This document shows, piece by piece, positions 43,980 to 52,470 of a DNA stretch of 64,000 bases; position 1 is the stretch's first letter; each line of letters opens with the position of its first letter. Below the pieces are notes generated by a model. It saw nothing but the letters and a program-made list of their open reading frames with translations, did no database searches and was not told the DNA's origin. This DNA is from Salmonirosea aquatica. GTDB lineage: Bacteria; Bacteroidota; Bacteroidia; Cytophagales; Spirosomataceae. The DNA is taken from NCBI RefSeq assembly GCF_009296315.1, contig NZ_WHLY01000002.1, positions 1,612,001-1,676,000 on the forward strand. Direction: 5' to 3'. The translations under genes and the position numbers were made by a program.

Positions 43980-46900
43980 ATGAGCAAAATATTCGGCCAT
44001 ACCAACCGGGGCGGCAAGGATTGGTTTCTCTCTGATGCCTACTCCGACAAAGAAATCGAGTCGATCAAAGATCCCGAAGGCGGCAGCGGCGATTCGCTTT
44101 CGCCCGCTATCCCCAGTCCCTTCGCGCGCATCGACCTGGCCAAATCGGCCTTTCGCAACATCAACAAAACGCCCGACCTGAAAGCCTACACCACCAACGG
44201 CAATGTACTGGCGAGCCGGATGGACGAAAAGCTGGTATCGAACTGCCTCGACCTGGCCGAGATGCTGTTCAACAGCGACAGTTTGCGGGAGAATATGCGG
44301 ATCATCGTGTGGGACAAAAACGCCGAGATTTCAAGAATGAAAGCCTCGTCCGATGCGCACCGTCGCCTGGCCGAAACGCTGGAACTATACCTGCAGCAGG
44401 ATAAGGAATCGTATAATTTCGACTTGCTAAGGCGACTCTACCTCATCGAGTTCAACCACAAAATCATCGGTTGTTCTTCGCCCGCGACGCTCTTTTTCCC
44501 AACGGCAAACGACCTCAGCCACGCCCAGATCAAGCTAACCAAAAACGATGTTCTGTTCGACAATCACTATGTGCCATTGTACGAACGGGAAGCCGAATTT
44601 CAAAAATATTTCCATCACCTGTTCCGCGCCAATCCGTTGCTGGCCAGTAAGATGAAGGTGGTAAATGACTACCTGGCCAAGAATCTAGCGATTCTCGATC
44701 GGAGGAATCACGCGCTCTACCAGGAAATCAACAAACTTAATCCTGCCGCTTTTTTGAACAATTACTCGGAACTGGATACGGGGGCCGCGGGCGATGTGAT
44801 CGAGGTCATCGGGGTACCTTTGCGGAAGCGTAAAAAGGAAGACATCCTGGGTTCGATCGGAGAGAGTGATTTCCGCATCAATGCTTCCAAAAGTCTGGCG
44901 GGTGCGCCGCCGCTGGTATTGCAGAATAACTTTAATAAACGCCTCCGCTACGTCAACGACGACTGGGATCACACCATCGAGGTACCCTACGCCGATTCGG
45001 AAACCGTTTTGGAAAAACGCAGTCTGCCCGGTGCCCGGATTCAGTACCCTTACCTCACCGTCAGCGACTTTCTGGAACCCTACCTCATCCGGCTGGTGTA
45101 CCCCATCAACAAGGAAAAGTTTTTCGATGGCAACGTAAATCCCGAGGTAGGCGACGATTCTCAAGGATTTTTACTACCGCTCAAAAAACAGTTTTTCGAG
45201 TATTTCACTCCCAACGATCTGCTGGGTGCCGGGCCGGGAAAACCCAGTATCGAGATGACCCAGGGCGTGGCCGGGTCGGTGAAAGTGACGCTGCGTATCC
45301 CGATCATGCGGGAGGGCGAGTACATCGCCTTCGAGCGGACCTACTACCAATCGCTGGAACATCAGATTTCGAAGCCCGACGAGGCTGCCAACAAAGGCGT
45401 CGTAGTGGAGCAGCAGGTCGGTCTGACACTCTTTCCCTTCGTCAAGACCAACATCCCCGATCTGGCTTCGCCCTACCGCGTGCAGGTTATTGACCGGAAC
45501 GTGGCGGGTGTGTTCAAGAATTCCGAGTACGTGCTGCAGTTTTTCAGTCAGCGCTCCAATGTACCCATCAAGGTCATCAACGAAGAAACGGCCAACTCAG
45601 GCAAGCCTCGCAAACGTACCCGCAAGCAGGCCGCCGATGCCACGACGCAGTACTACGTGCTGAACGATGAGTTTGACTACATCTACCTCAACGACGCCGG
45701 GCAAGTGGACATGGGCGGAGTAATCATTCCCAAATGGCCGCATTTTGCGAATGGCAACACCGTTTTCACGTTCGCGCTGGACTTTGGTACCACCAATACG
45801 CATATCGAGTACAAGGCGGGCGCTTCTGCACCGAAAGCTTTCGACATCACGGTGGAAGATATGCAGATCGCCACGCTGTTCGATCCGGCCAAGACGAGCG
45901 AAGACTTTGGCGGTTCGGGGGCCATCGCTATCCGCGAATTTGTGGACTATGAGTTCCTGCCCGAGCAACTGGGGGGTACCAACCGCTTCAAATTCCCGAC
46001 CCGGACGGTTTCGGGCGAAGGCAAAGATCTGGATCTGAACAAGGAAACCAACAGTCTGGCCGATTTCAATATTCCGTTCACGTACGAGAAAACGCACGAT
46101 GGGGTCAACGAAATTAAGTCAAACCTGAAATGGGCCAAGGTAGAGCCGGGCAACACCAAGCGCATCCGGGCCTATTTCGAAACGCTACTCCTGATGATGC
46201 GCACCAAGGTACTTCGCAACGGCGGCAACCTGCACGAAACCCGGCTGGTGTGGTTTTATCCCAGCAGCATGACCAACAACCGCAAGGACAGTCTGGAAGG
46301 CCTAATCAACGATTTATTCGCGAAATACTTCAAAGGCACCAACACGCCCATCGGCATCAGCGAGTCGCTCGCGCCTTTCTATTACTATAAAAATACGGGT
46401 CAATTGCCGGGGGGTACCTACTCGCCCGTCGTGTCCATTGATATCGGGGGAGGTACCACCGATGTGGTGGTTTTCAAAGCTAACAAACCTATTCTGCTGT
46501 CATCGTTCAAGTTTGCGGCCAACGCTATTTTTGGGGATGGTTTCTACGAGTTTGGGGCTACTTCGAACGGGCTCATTAAGAAGTACACGCAGCATTACGA
46601 AATGCTGCTAAGTGCCAACAAGCAGTACGATCTGATGAAGGTACTGGATTCGATCAAGGACAAAAACAAATCCGAGGACATCATCGCCTTCCTGTTCTCG
46701 CTCGAAAACAACTACCGTATCCGCGACGCCAGCCTGTTTTCATTCAATTCGCTGCTGTCCGAAGACAAGGATTACAAGATCATTTTCCTGTATTTCTATT
46801 CGGCCATCATGTACCACGTGGCGCAGCTGATGAAAATCAAGTTGCCCGATACGGAAATGCCGAAAAATATTGTCTTCAGCGGTACGGGTTCCAAAATCCT

Positions 46901-47459
46901 GCGCATCCTGACCCGCAATCAGAAAACGCTTTCGGAACTTTCCGAACGCATTTTTGAAGCGGTTTTTGAGAAAGAATTCGGGTACGACAATCTGGTGATC
47001 AAAGCCGAAAAAGATATTCCGAAAGAACTGACTTGCAAGGGCGGGCTCATGACCAACCCCGAAGATCTGGACATCAATATCAAGAAAATAAAATCGGTGC
47101 TGACGGGCCTGGAAGACCAGTCCATCACCCAGCTCCGCTACTCCGATCTGACTAACGATGTGCAGAAGGAAATCACCGACTACGTGGCCGATTTCAATGA
47201 GTTGTTTCTCGATTTAAACAAAAAGATGAGTTTCTCGGATAACTTCGGGGTATCGTATGATTCCCTGGAAATTTTCCGCAATAACATGAACCGTCATCTG
47301 CGCGACTACCTGGCCGAGGGGCTGGATTACACCAAAAAGCTGGATGAGGTACGTTCGGACGAGAAAGAAGTGGAGGAAACGCTGTTCTTCTATCCAATTA
47401 TCGGTATCATCAACCATCTTTCGAAGCAGCTGGCCGAGTTGACGCCCGTGACCAGTTAA
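43980..47459 (+). CDS. Large actin/Hsp70-superfamily ATPase (possibly SrfB-like)
   Basis: 1159 residues, no leader. The ATPase core occupies about residues 595-1060: phosphate-1 loop FALDFGTTNTHIEY with Asp601, phosphate-2 loop SIDIGGGTTDVVVF with Asp821, and adenosine motif VFSGTGSKIL with Gly968. Thus all three actin/Hsp70/sugar-kinase signatures are present, so ATP binding is likely. The first 595 residues form an unknown extension that ends in a basic linker (KPRKRTRKQAAD). The last 100 residues are charged helices. The size and layout recall the SrfB virulence-factor family, which I cannot confirm without a profile search. It probably works with the tubulin-like protein upstream and the membrane motor downstream. 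Confidence 0.82.
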   Translation: MSKIFGHTNRGGKDWFLSDAYSDKEIESIKDPEGGSGDSLSPAIPSPFARIDLAKSAFRNINKTPDLKAYTTNGNVLASRMDEKLVSNCLDLAEMLFNSDSLRENMRIIVWDKNAEISRMKASSDAHRRLAETLELYLQQDKESYNFDLLRRLYLIEFNHKIIGCSSPATLFFPTANDLSHAQIKLTKNDVLFDNHYVPLYEREAEFQKYFHHLFRANPLLASKMKVVNDYLAKNLAILDRRNHALYQEINKLNPAAFLNNYSELDTGAAGDVIEVIGVPLRKRKKEDILGSIGESDFRINASKSLAGAPPLVLQNNFNKRLRYVNDDWDHTIEVPYADSETVLEKRSLPGARIQYPYLTVSDFLEPYLIRLVYPINKEKFFDGNVNPEVGDDSQGFLLPLKKQFFEYFTPNDLLGAGPGKPSIEMTQGVAGSVKVTLRIPIMREGEYIAFERTYYQSLEHQISKPDEAANKGVVVEQQVGLTLFPFVKTNIPDLASPYRVQVIDRNVAGVFKNSEYVLQFFSQRSNVPIKVINEETANSGKPRKRTRKQAADATTQYYVLNDEFDYIYLNDAGQVDMGGVIIPKWPHFANGNTVFTFALDFGTTNTHIEYKAGASAPKAFDITVEDMQIATLFDPAKTSEDFGGSGAIAIREFVDYEFLPEQLGGTNRFKFPTRTVSGEGKDLDLNKETNSLADFNIPFTYEKTHDGVNEIKSNLKWAKVEPGNTKRIRAYFETLLLMMRTKVLRNGGNLHETRLVWFYPSSMTNNRKDSLEGLINDLFAKYFKGTNTPIGISESLAPFYYYKNTGQLPGGTYSPVVSIDIGGGTTDVVVFKANKPILLSSFKFAANAIFGDGFYEFGATSNGLIKKYTQHYEMLLSANKQYDLMKVLDSIKDKNKSEDIIAFLFSLENNYRIRDASLFSFNSLLSEDKDYKIIFLYFYSAIMYHVAQLMKIKLPDTEMPKNIVFSGTGSKILRILTRNQKTLSELSERIFEAVFEKEFGYDNLVIKAEKDIPKELTCKGGLMTNPEDLDINIKKIKSVLTGLEDQSITQLRYSDLTNDVQKEITDYVADFNELFLDLNKKMSFSDNFGVSYDSLEIFRNNMNRHLRDYLAEGLDYTKKLDEVRSDEKEVEETLFFYPIIGIINHLSKQLAELTPVTS

Positions 47460-47520
47460 TCGCGCGCTGATTTGCGTTTTAAATGCCAACCAGCCTATTA
47501 CCATCAATCTCAACGCAATT

Positions 47521-48072
47521 ATGCCCGCTTATAGTAATTCAAGAGACAGTGAAGTTGAACGGTTGAAAAACAGAATCAATCTGTTGGAAAGCGATGTTTC
47601 CAAACTCAGGCAGGAAGTAAAAGCCCTGTCTATGAAAGTTAAAAGCGCAGAAATTCCGATGGAAATTTTTGTGGGGGGTACCCCTCCTCCGTCTGCTCCG
47701 CAGGTACCCCAGTCCACTCCCCCACCTACCCCCGAGCCAGAAAAGACGTCCCACGTTTTTTTCCTCTCCACGCCCAATTCGGACGGGAGTTTCAACAATA
47801 GTTCGGCCAATTTTTCTTACAAGGAGGGGGCTTCCATCTACAAATTTCAAAATTTCAAAGACAACAAGGCCACGTTCCGTATCGACGAGCGGGAGGCATC
47901 CGTAAAGCTGGCGCTGAGCTACCCCGACAAAAACATCGACCCTGTCTGCGATGCGCTGAACGCCTTCGATCCGCGCGCCCGAAAAATCTTTACGGTCGAA
48001 CCGGGAATAGCCGAACTCACGGGCGACAAATGGCGGGTCATCACCAAAGCCCGCATCCGGTATGAAAGTTGA
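47521..48072 (+). CDS. Coiled-coil/proline-rich adaptor protein of the cluster
   Basis: 183 residues. Residues about 10-45 form a short coiled coil (EVERLKNRINLLESDVSKL, then RQEVKALSMKV). A Pro-rich linker covers about 54-82 (GGTPPPSAPQVP, TPPPTPEPEK). Residues 84-183 look like an independent beta-rich domain (FFLSTPNSDGSFNNSSA, FRIDEREASVKLALSYPDK). No membrane segment is present. I do not recognise the domain. Its end overlaps the start of the MotA-like gene by 11 bp, implying translational coupling, so it is probably a cytosolic partner of the channel protein (inference). Confidence 0.72.
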   Translation: MPAYSNSRDSEVERLKNRINLLESDVSKLRQEVKALSMKVKSAEIPMEIFVGGTPPPSAPQVPQSTPPPTPEPEKTSHVFFLSTPNSDGSFNNSSANFSYKEGASIYKFQNFKDNKATFRIDEREASVKLALSYPDKNIDPVCDALNAFDPRARKIFTVEPGIAELTGDKWRVITKARIRYES

Positions 48073-49672
48073 AATCTTTGAAATTTTCCTGATCGGTATC
48101 ATCATTGTCATCCAGTTTACCGTTTTTTTTCGTACCCGGCGGCAAATTGGTATTTTCAGGACGATCATTCCCGAAGTGAAGGAATTGAGTGTTTCAAAGG
48201 TATTAGTCTTGTCTTTGGATCTGGACAGGCTCCCCCCGCGCATAATTCTGGAAAGTCTCGACAAGTACCGGGGTAAAGTGAAAGGCGTTCCCTCGATTTT
48301 TTTGCAGGTAGCGGATGCCGATGCTCCCAAGGATTTCCAGCACGAGGCCATCGGCCGAGAAGAATTTGAATTGGAGAGCTACCAGACATTGAATGCCCTT
48401 CCCAAAACGCAGGTCAACCTCATCGAAAGCCAAGCCGATCCCAATCCCATTTTTACCAACATTCTTTTTTCGATCAACAACTACCTCATCCGCAATCGGG
48501 GAGCTTCCTCGGATTTTAATCTGATCCGGGACATTGTGGTACGCAACACCGATGCCGTTGAGGAAGACATTAACCTGTCGGTCAGCATTCCGCTGTACCT
48601 GGGCCTGATGGGTACCATGCTGGGCATCGTGATCGGCCTGTTCAACATGCCGGACATGTCCATGGCCGTGGACGCCGTAGCCAATAACGGACTGCTGAAC
48701 GAAGGCATTTCGTCGTTGATCGGTGGAGTAAAAATCGCGATGATCGCCAGCTTTACGGGGCTGTTGCTCACGATCATCAATTCGGGGGGTACCTTCAAAG
48801 GCACTCGCACGTTGGTGGAAGCCCGCAAGAACGAGTTCTATACCTTCATTCAGGTGGAGTTGTTGCCCATTATCAACCAGGGCATGGCGGCTACCTTCGA
48901 ATCGCTGCAACGCAATCTGCTGAAATTCAACGAAGAGTTTACGGTCAACCTGACCAAAATGTCGGGGATTTTCGATGCCAACACCCGGACGATCATGGCG
49001 CAAAAAGAATTGCTCGATGCGATTGACGAAATGAAGGTATCCGAGATGTCGCAGTACAATGTGAAGGTACTGCAGCAGTTGGATGGATCGATCAAGGAAT
49101 TTGAGAAATTCAATCTTTCCCTCACGCATGTAAATGCCTTTGTGACCAACGCGCAACGCATTGTGGAGCGTACCAATGAGCTACTCAAACGTACCGAAAA
49201 CTTCCAGACCATCGCCGACAATCTGAACGGAAAGCTGACCCAAAGCCAGCAACTCATGGAGTTTTTGCAGTCGCACTTTGCCAATCTGGAACAGCATAAG
49301 GAATTCACAGCCAATGCCGTAGCCGACGTCGGGCACGCTATTTCCGATTCCTTCAAGGATCTTGAAGTGCACATCCTGAATTCCAGCGAGGCAGTGAAAC
49401 AGTTTACCGTGGACGAAACCGAATCGCTGCGCAAGGCGCTGTCGAGCAGTCATACTAGCCTGAATAACCTGCAGCATTTGACTACTCTGACGCAGGATGT
49501 TTCGCAATTCAGGGAAAATGCGGCTTCGCAGGGCGAACGTACCCGCCAACGGCTCGACGAGTTGAATTCGAAAATGACGGCACTGCTCGGTTTGCTTGCC
49601 AAAGCCGAGGAAGACCGCGCCAACCAGAAGCTCGGCGCCCGCCTGAAGCGAATTTTCGTCTCCGGAAAATAG
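48062..49672 (+). CDS. MotA/TolQ/ExbB-type channel protein with long coiled-coil tail (ZorA-like)
   Basis: 536 residues. Membrane segments lie near residues 5-24 (FEIFLIGIIIVIQFTVFF), 175-196 (SIPLYLGLMGTMLGIVIGLF) and 216-240 (SSLIGGVKIAMIASFTGLLLTI). The last two match the conserved MotA/TolQ/ExbB pair, with the Pro-x-x-x-Gly-x-x-Gly-Thr-x-x-Gly and GGVKIAMIASFTGLL motifs. The region between the first and second segments (25-170) is a cytosolic domain. Residues about 260-520 are nearly continuous coiled coil, as in ZorA of Zorya defence. It is 6 bp upstream of the MotB-like gene. Likely role: a pentameric proton or sodium channel subunit driving rotation or tail movement. Confidence 0.85.
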   Translation: MKVEIFEIFLIGIIIVIQFTVFFRTRRQIGIFRTIIPEVKELSVSKVLVLSLDLDRLPPRIILESLDKYRGKVKGVPSIFLQVADADAPKDFQHEAIGREEFELESYQTLNALPKTQVNLIESQADPNPIFTNILFSINNYLIRNRGASSDFNLIRDIVVRNTDAVEEDINLSVSIPLYLGLMGTMLGIVIGLFNMPDMSMAVDAVANNGLLNEGISSLIGGVKIAMIASFTGLLLTIINSGGTFKGTRTLVEARKNEFYTFIQVELLPIINQGMAATFESLQRNLLKFNEEFTVNLTKMSGIFDANTRTIMAQKELLDAIDEMKVSEMSQYNVKVLQQLDGSIKEFEKFNLSLTHVNAFVTNAQRIVERTNELLKRTENFQTIADNLNGKLTQSQQLMEFLQSHFANLEQHKEFTANAVADVGHAISDSFKDLEVHILNSSEAVKQFTVDETESLRKALSSSHTSLNNLQHLTTLTQDVSQFRENAASQGERTRQRLDELNSKMTALLGLLAKAEEDRANQKLGARLKRIFVSGK

Positions 49673-49678
49673 TACCGC

Positions 49679-50293
49679 ATGAAATCACAGAATTCCGGTT
49701 TTTTCTGGCCCAGTTTTGCCGACTTGATGACGAGTCTGTTTTTCATCATGCTGGTACTTTACGTACTTACCTACCTCAAGCTCACCAATCAGCAGCGCGT
49801 GACGCAGCAGCAGTTGAACAAAATCAAGGAGGTACAGGCGGCGGTAAAAGAGCTACCGCGAAAGTACTTTGCCTACGATTCGGTGTACAAGCGGTTTTCG
49901 CTGGTGCAGAACATTCAGTTTGCCCAAAAGAGCGATGAAATACGGCAGAGTGACATCCAGTACCTGACCAATGTGGGAAAATCGATCAGTAATTTGATCG
50001 ATACCCTGAAAACGAAGTACGCCGGACAGGACATTAAGTACGTCGTTATAATCGAAGGTATGGCCTCAAAGGACAACTATCCCGATAATTTCACGCTGAG
50101 CTACAAACGTGCGCTAGCCGTACAAAACCTTTGGGATGAGCGGAATATCCGGTTTGACCAGACGGTTTGTGAAGTGCAAGTGGCGGGTTCAGGCACGGGC
50201 GGCATCGGGCGATTCCCGCGCGCACAGGAGACTAAGAATCAACGAATTCTGATTCAGATTGTGCCAAAAATTGGGGAGATTAAGGTAGAGTAG
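49679..50293 (+). CDS. MotB/ZorB-like stator protein with OmpA-type peptidoglycan-binding domain
   Basis: 204 residues. The single N-terminal membrane segment begins FFWPSFADLMTSLFFIMLVL, with Asp15 at the place of the conserved ion-carrying aspartate of MotB/ZorB. Residues about 100-200 match an OmpA C-terminal-like domain: VVIIEGMASKDNYPDNFTLSYKRALAVQNLW, including the NxxLSxxRA peptidoglycan motif. It partners the MotA-like protein encoded 6 bp upstream. The pair would span the inner membrane and hold the cell wall while ion flow moves the cytoplasmic tail. It ends the cluster; no effector nuclease follows, unlike Zorya types I-II. Confidence 0.87.
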   Translation: MKSQNSGFFWPSFADLMTSLFFIMLVLYVLTYLKLTNQQRVTQQQLNKIKEVQAAVKELPRKYFAYDSVYKRFSLVQNIQFAQKSDEIRQSDIQYLTNVGKSISNLIDTLKTKYAGQDIKYVVIIEGMASKDNYPDNFTLSYKRALAVQNLWDERNIRFDQTVCEVQVAGSGTGGIGRFPRAQETKNQRILIQIVPKIGEIKVE

Positions 50294-50324
50294 GTGATGT
50301 TGTTGATTTGTTGATCCTGTTTGC

Positions 50325-50822
50325 TCAAGTAAGGCTTCGTGTATAAAGCCAGAATTTTTTACCGAGTCGAGGTTCTATTTCTTTTAAGATTGTAAAGCCC
50401 AGGCTTTCGTAGAGGTACCTTGCTTTGTGCATCATTTCGGAAGTATGCAGCGCAATGATGTGTTCACCGGTTTCTATGGCATATTCAATACATTTTTCAG
50501 TAAGTTTTCTACCGATTCCCTGTCCGCTGAAATCTAGACTCACCGTAACAAACCGTATATAACACCAGCTACTGTCGTAAATCTCCGTCGGATTCCCACT
50601 GGGAACCAGAAAACACATTCCGATGATTTCCTCTGTTTCATTCACACAAACCAAGCAAAAAGATTTTTCCAATAAGTCTCTGAATGTTTTGTCATCATTC
50701 AGATTGGCTTTGAGTTTTTGCCAATTTTCAGGTGTCAACTCCTTTTGATATTGTCCCCAGGATTTAAGAGCCAGGTTTTTCAGCCCCGGCAAGTCGTTGA
50801 TATTTCCTTGTCTATAAATCAT
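50325..50822 (-). CDS. GNAT family N-acetyltransferase
   Basis: 165 residues. GNAT motifs: IYRQGNINDLPGLKNLALKSW at the start, IGMCFLVPSG, the acetyl-CoA loop DFSGQGIGRKLTEKCIEYA near residue 105 (QxxGIG), and ARYLYESLGFTILKEI near the end. It probably acetylates a small amine or protein N-terminus; the substrate is unknown. Base composition is more AT-rich than neighbours, so it may have been acquired. It converges with the MotB-like gene (32-bp gap), and so is not part of that operon. Confidence 0.9.
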   Translation of the reverse strand: MIYRQGNINDLPGLKNLALKSWGQYQKELTPENWQKLKANLNDDKTFRDLLEKSFCLVCVNETEEIIGMCFLVPSGNPTEIYDSSWCYIRFVTVSLDFSGQGIGRKLTEKCIEYAIETGEHIIALHTSEMMHKARYLYESLGFTILKEIEPRLGKKFWLYTRSLT

Positions 50823-50876
50823 CTGCCATTCAGGTACTCATTGCATTTAAAATCCATTATAGGGTACCTTACTATA

Positions 50877-51395
50877 CTATTTCAAATCAAACAGCGCCTT
50901 TAATTCTGTCGCCTCCTCGGGTTTGATCCGACCGGCCAGTACCAGGCGTAGTTGGCGACGGCGCAAAGCGCTTTTGTACAGTTCTTTATCAGCGTCGGTT
51001 TCAGGTACCAGCTCGGGTACCTCGATGGGCCGACCGTTCTGATCCACCGCTACGAAAGTATAGAACGCGCTGTTGGTACTGATCCGGTGCCCGGCGGGAA
51101 TATCCTCGGCCCACACTTCCAGAAATACCTCCATTGACGAATTGAACGAGCGCGTCACGCGCGCTTTCATGGTCACAATATTGCCCAGTTTGATTGGTTC
51201 GGTAAACGATACATTATCCACTGAAGCCGTGACTACGATGCGGTTGGAATGCTTTTGGGCCGAAATGGCGGCGCAAATATCCATCCAATGCAGCAGCCGT
51301 CCGCCCATGAGGTTGTTGAGGGTATTGGTGTCGTTGGGTAGTACCATTTCGGTCATGGTTACGTCCGACTCGCTGGCTTTCTTGGGCTGAGGCAT
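50877..51395 (-). CDS. Acyl-CoA thioesterase, hotdog fold
   Basis: 172 residues. The hotdog signature MVLPNDTNTLNNLMGGRLLHWMDICAAISAQKH is near residue 16, followed by VTASVDNVSFTEPIKLGNIVTM and AGHRISTNSAFYTFVAVD. The NxxGG and D residues of the YciA/BFIT/ACOT group are kept. It hydrolyses acyl-CoA thioesters in the cytosol; chain length cannot be read. The C-terminal 35 residues are helical. It is preceded by a heptad-repeat pair. Confidence 0.9.
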   Translation of the reverse strand: MPQPKKASESDVTMTEMVLPNDTNTLNNLMGGRLLHWMDICAAISAQKHSNRIVVTASVDNVSFTEPIKLGNIVTMKARVTRSFNSSMEVFLEVWAEDIPAGHRISTNSAFYTFVAVDQNGRPIEVPELVPETDADKELYKSALRRRQLRLVLAGRIKPEEATELKALFDLK

Positions 51396-51400
51396 TTTTG

Positions 51401-51550
51401 TTGTGTAATTGTTGAACTGTGTAACCGTCTAATTGTAAAGGCAATAGTTGTGTTTGATTAGTGCCTGGAAAAGGCATGAATGTAACTGTCACGCCCATGA
51501 TTTTAAGTTAATTGTCAAATAATTACTGAGCAATTCTTCAACAATTACAC
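51401..51550. repeat. Inverted heptad-repeat pair (TAATTGT class)
   Basis: GTGTAATTGTTGAA (51403-51416) and its exact inverse (51537-51550) enclose 120 bp. Interior units CTGTGTA, ACCGTCT, AATTGT continue the 7-bp rhythm. The first 20 bases equal 35178-35197. Confidence 0.65.
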
Positions 51551-51555
51551 TCTCT

Positions 51556-52404
51556 TTAAAACTTCGGGCATCTCGTCTTTTTACGTTGCTGGGCAAAGTA
51601 GCGGGTTGTGAGTAGGTATTGCGCTTTGACACTGAGAAATACGTACGAATCTTTGACTTTGGGATTGCCCCGCTGGAAACCCGGCTGGTTAGGAGCTTGT
51701 CCGATTTCGGGGGCACGGTCAGAAAGCTGTCGGGCCAGGTCATTGGGTAGGGCGTCGGGTTCAGGATAAAAGCCGCTCACATCGTCGAGGTAGTCGGAAC
51801 TCAGGAAGTTGTTGCAGAGTTCCAGCCCCAACCCCCAGCGACCCGTGAGGCGGTAGGTGAAGCCGATGCCTGCTACCACCAATAACGGTGTCTGGGAATA
51901 GTTGACCCCTTCGGTGGTCAGGGGTGGCAGACTGTACCAGGTACCCCCCAGATTGGCTTTGGGATTCAGGATCGTTGTACCCAGGCCCGCGAAAAGATAA
52001 GGATTAGCGCGGACCTGTCGCGAAAAGGGAAAAAGATCGCCCTGTGCACCTATGTAGATGTCGGGATTTCGGGTACGGAAGGAAAGATTGTTTTTGGCAT
52101 TTCGGGAATACTGCTGGTCACCCTGTACCTGGTAATAACGCAGTTCACTCCGCAGGCTGACGTGCTCGGTGAGGCGATACATCCCGCCTAGCGCCAGATT
52201 CGGACCCAACCCAAGGTGGGCGAAATCCACGCCATCGACAAGGTCGCCCATGTAGTAGGCTACCCCCGCGCCGACCATCAGGGTGATAACTCCTTCGGGT
52301 GGTACGCTGCCCAACCCTTCGATCCGGGCCTGGGCATGGGTACTGGGGCGAAAAACCAACATTCCCCAGCAAAATAGGAAAACAACGAAAAATACTCTGC
52401 GCAT
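51556..52404 (-). CDS. Outer-membrane beta-barrel protein
   Basis: 282 residues. A signal peptide (MRRVFFVVFLFCWGM, cleavage near THAQA) precedes a sequence of alternating aromatic and polar residues typical of an 8-stranded barrel: VGAGVAYYMGDLVDG, NLALGGMYRLTEHVSLRSELRYYQVQ, NPDIYIGAQGDLFPF, PYLFAGLGTTIL, LVVAGIGFTYRLTGRWGLGLEL, and YVFLSVKAQYLL. It resembles DUF6089-type or PorT-like Bacteroidota barrels. The final residues are basic and not aromatic, so the usual C-terminal F is present only as KF. Function is unknown. Confidence 0.85.
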   Translation of the reverse strand: MRRVFFVVFLFCWGMLVFRPSTHAQARIEGLGSVPPEGVITLMVGAGVAYYMGDLVDGVDFAHLGLGPNLALGGMYRLTEHVSLRSELRYYQVQGDQQYSRNAKNNLSFRTRNPDIYIGAQGDLFPFSRQVRANPYLFAGLGTTILNPKANLGGTWYSLPPLTTEGVNYSQTPLLVVAGIGFTYRLTGRWGLGLELCNNFLSSDYLDDVSGFYPEPDALPNDLARQLSDRAPEIGQAPNQPGFQRGNPKVKDSYVFLSVKAQYLLTTRYFAQQRKKTRCPKF

Positions 52405-52470
52405 AAGGTGTGCGGGTTGCCTTTCTCAACAATTCATGGTGCCCTGCAAATTAGCTACAAAACTATAAAA

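Noticed and set aside
42316-47459. Plasmid segregation (TubZ or ParM type) interpretation
   Set aside because: No replication initiator, partition adaptor or centromere-like direct repeats are nearby; the neighbours are envelope and ion-channel genes.
48062-50293. Flagellar MotAB interpretation
   Set aside because: No flagellar genes occur in the window, and the channel protein has a long coiled-coil tail not found in MotA.
35164-51550. CRISPR arrays
   Set aside because: The intergenic repeats have 7-bp units, are degenerate and inverted, and lack spacers of constant length; no cas genes are present.
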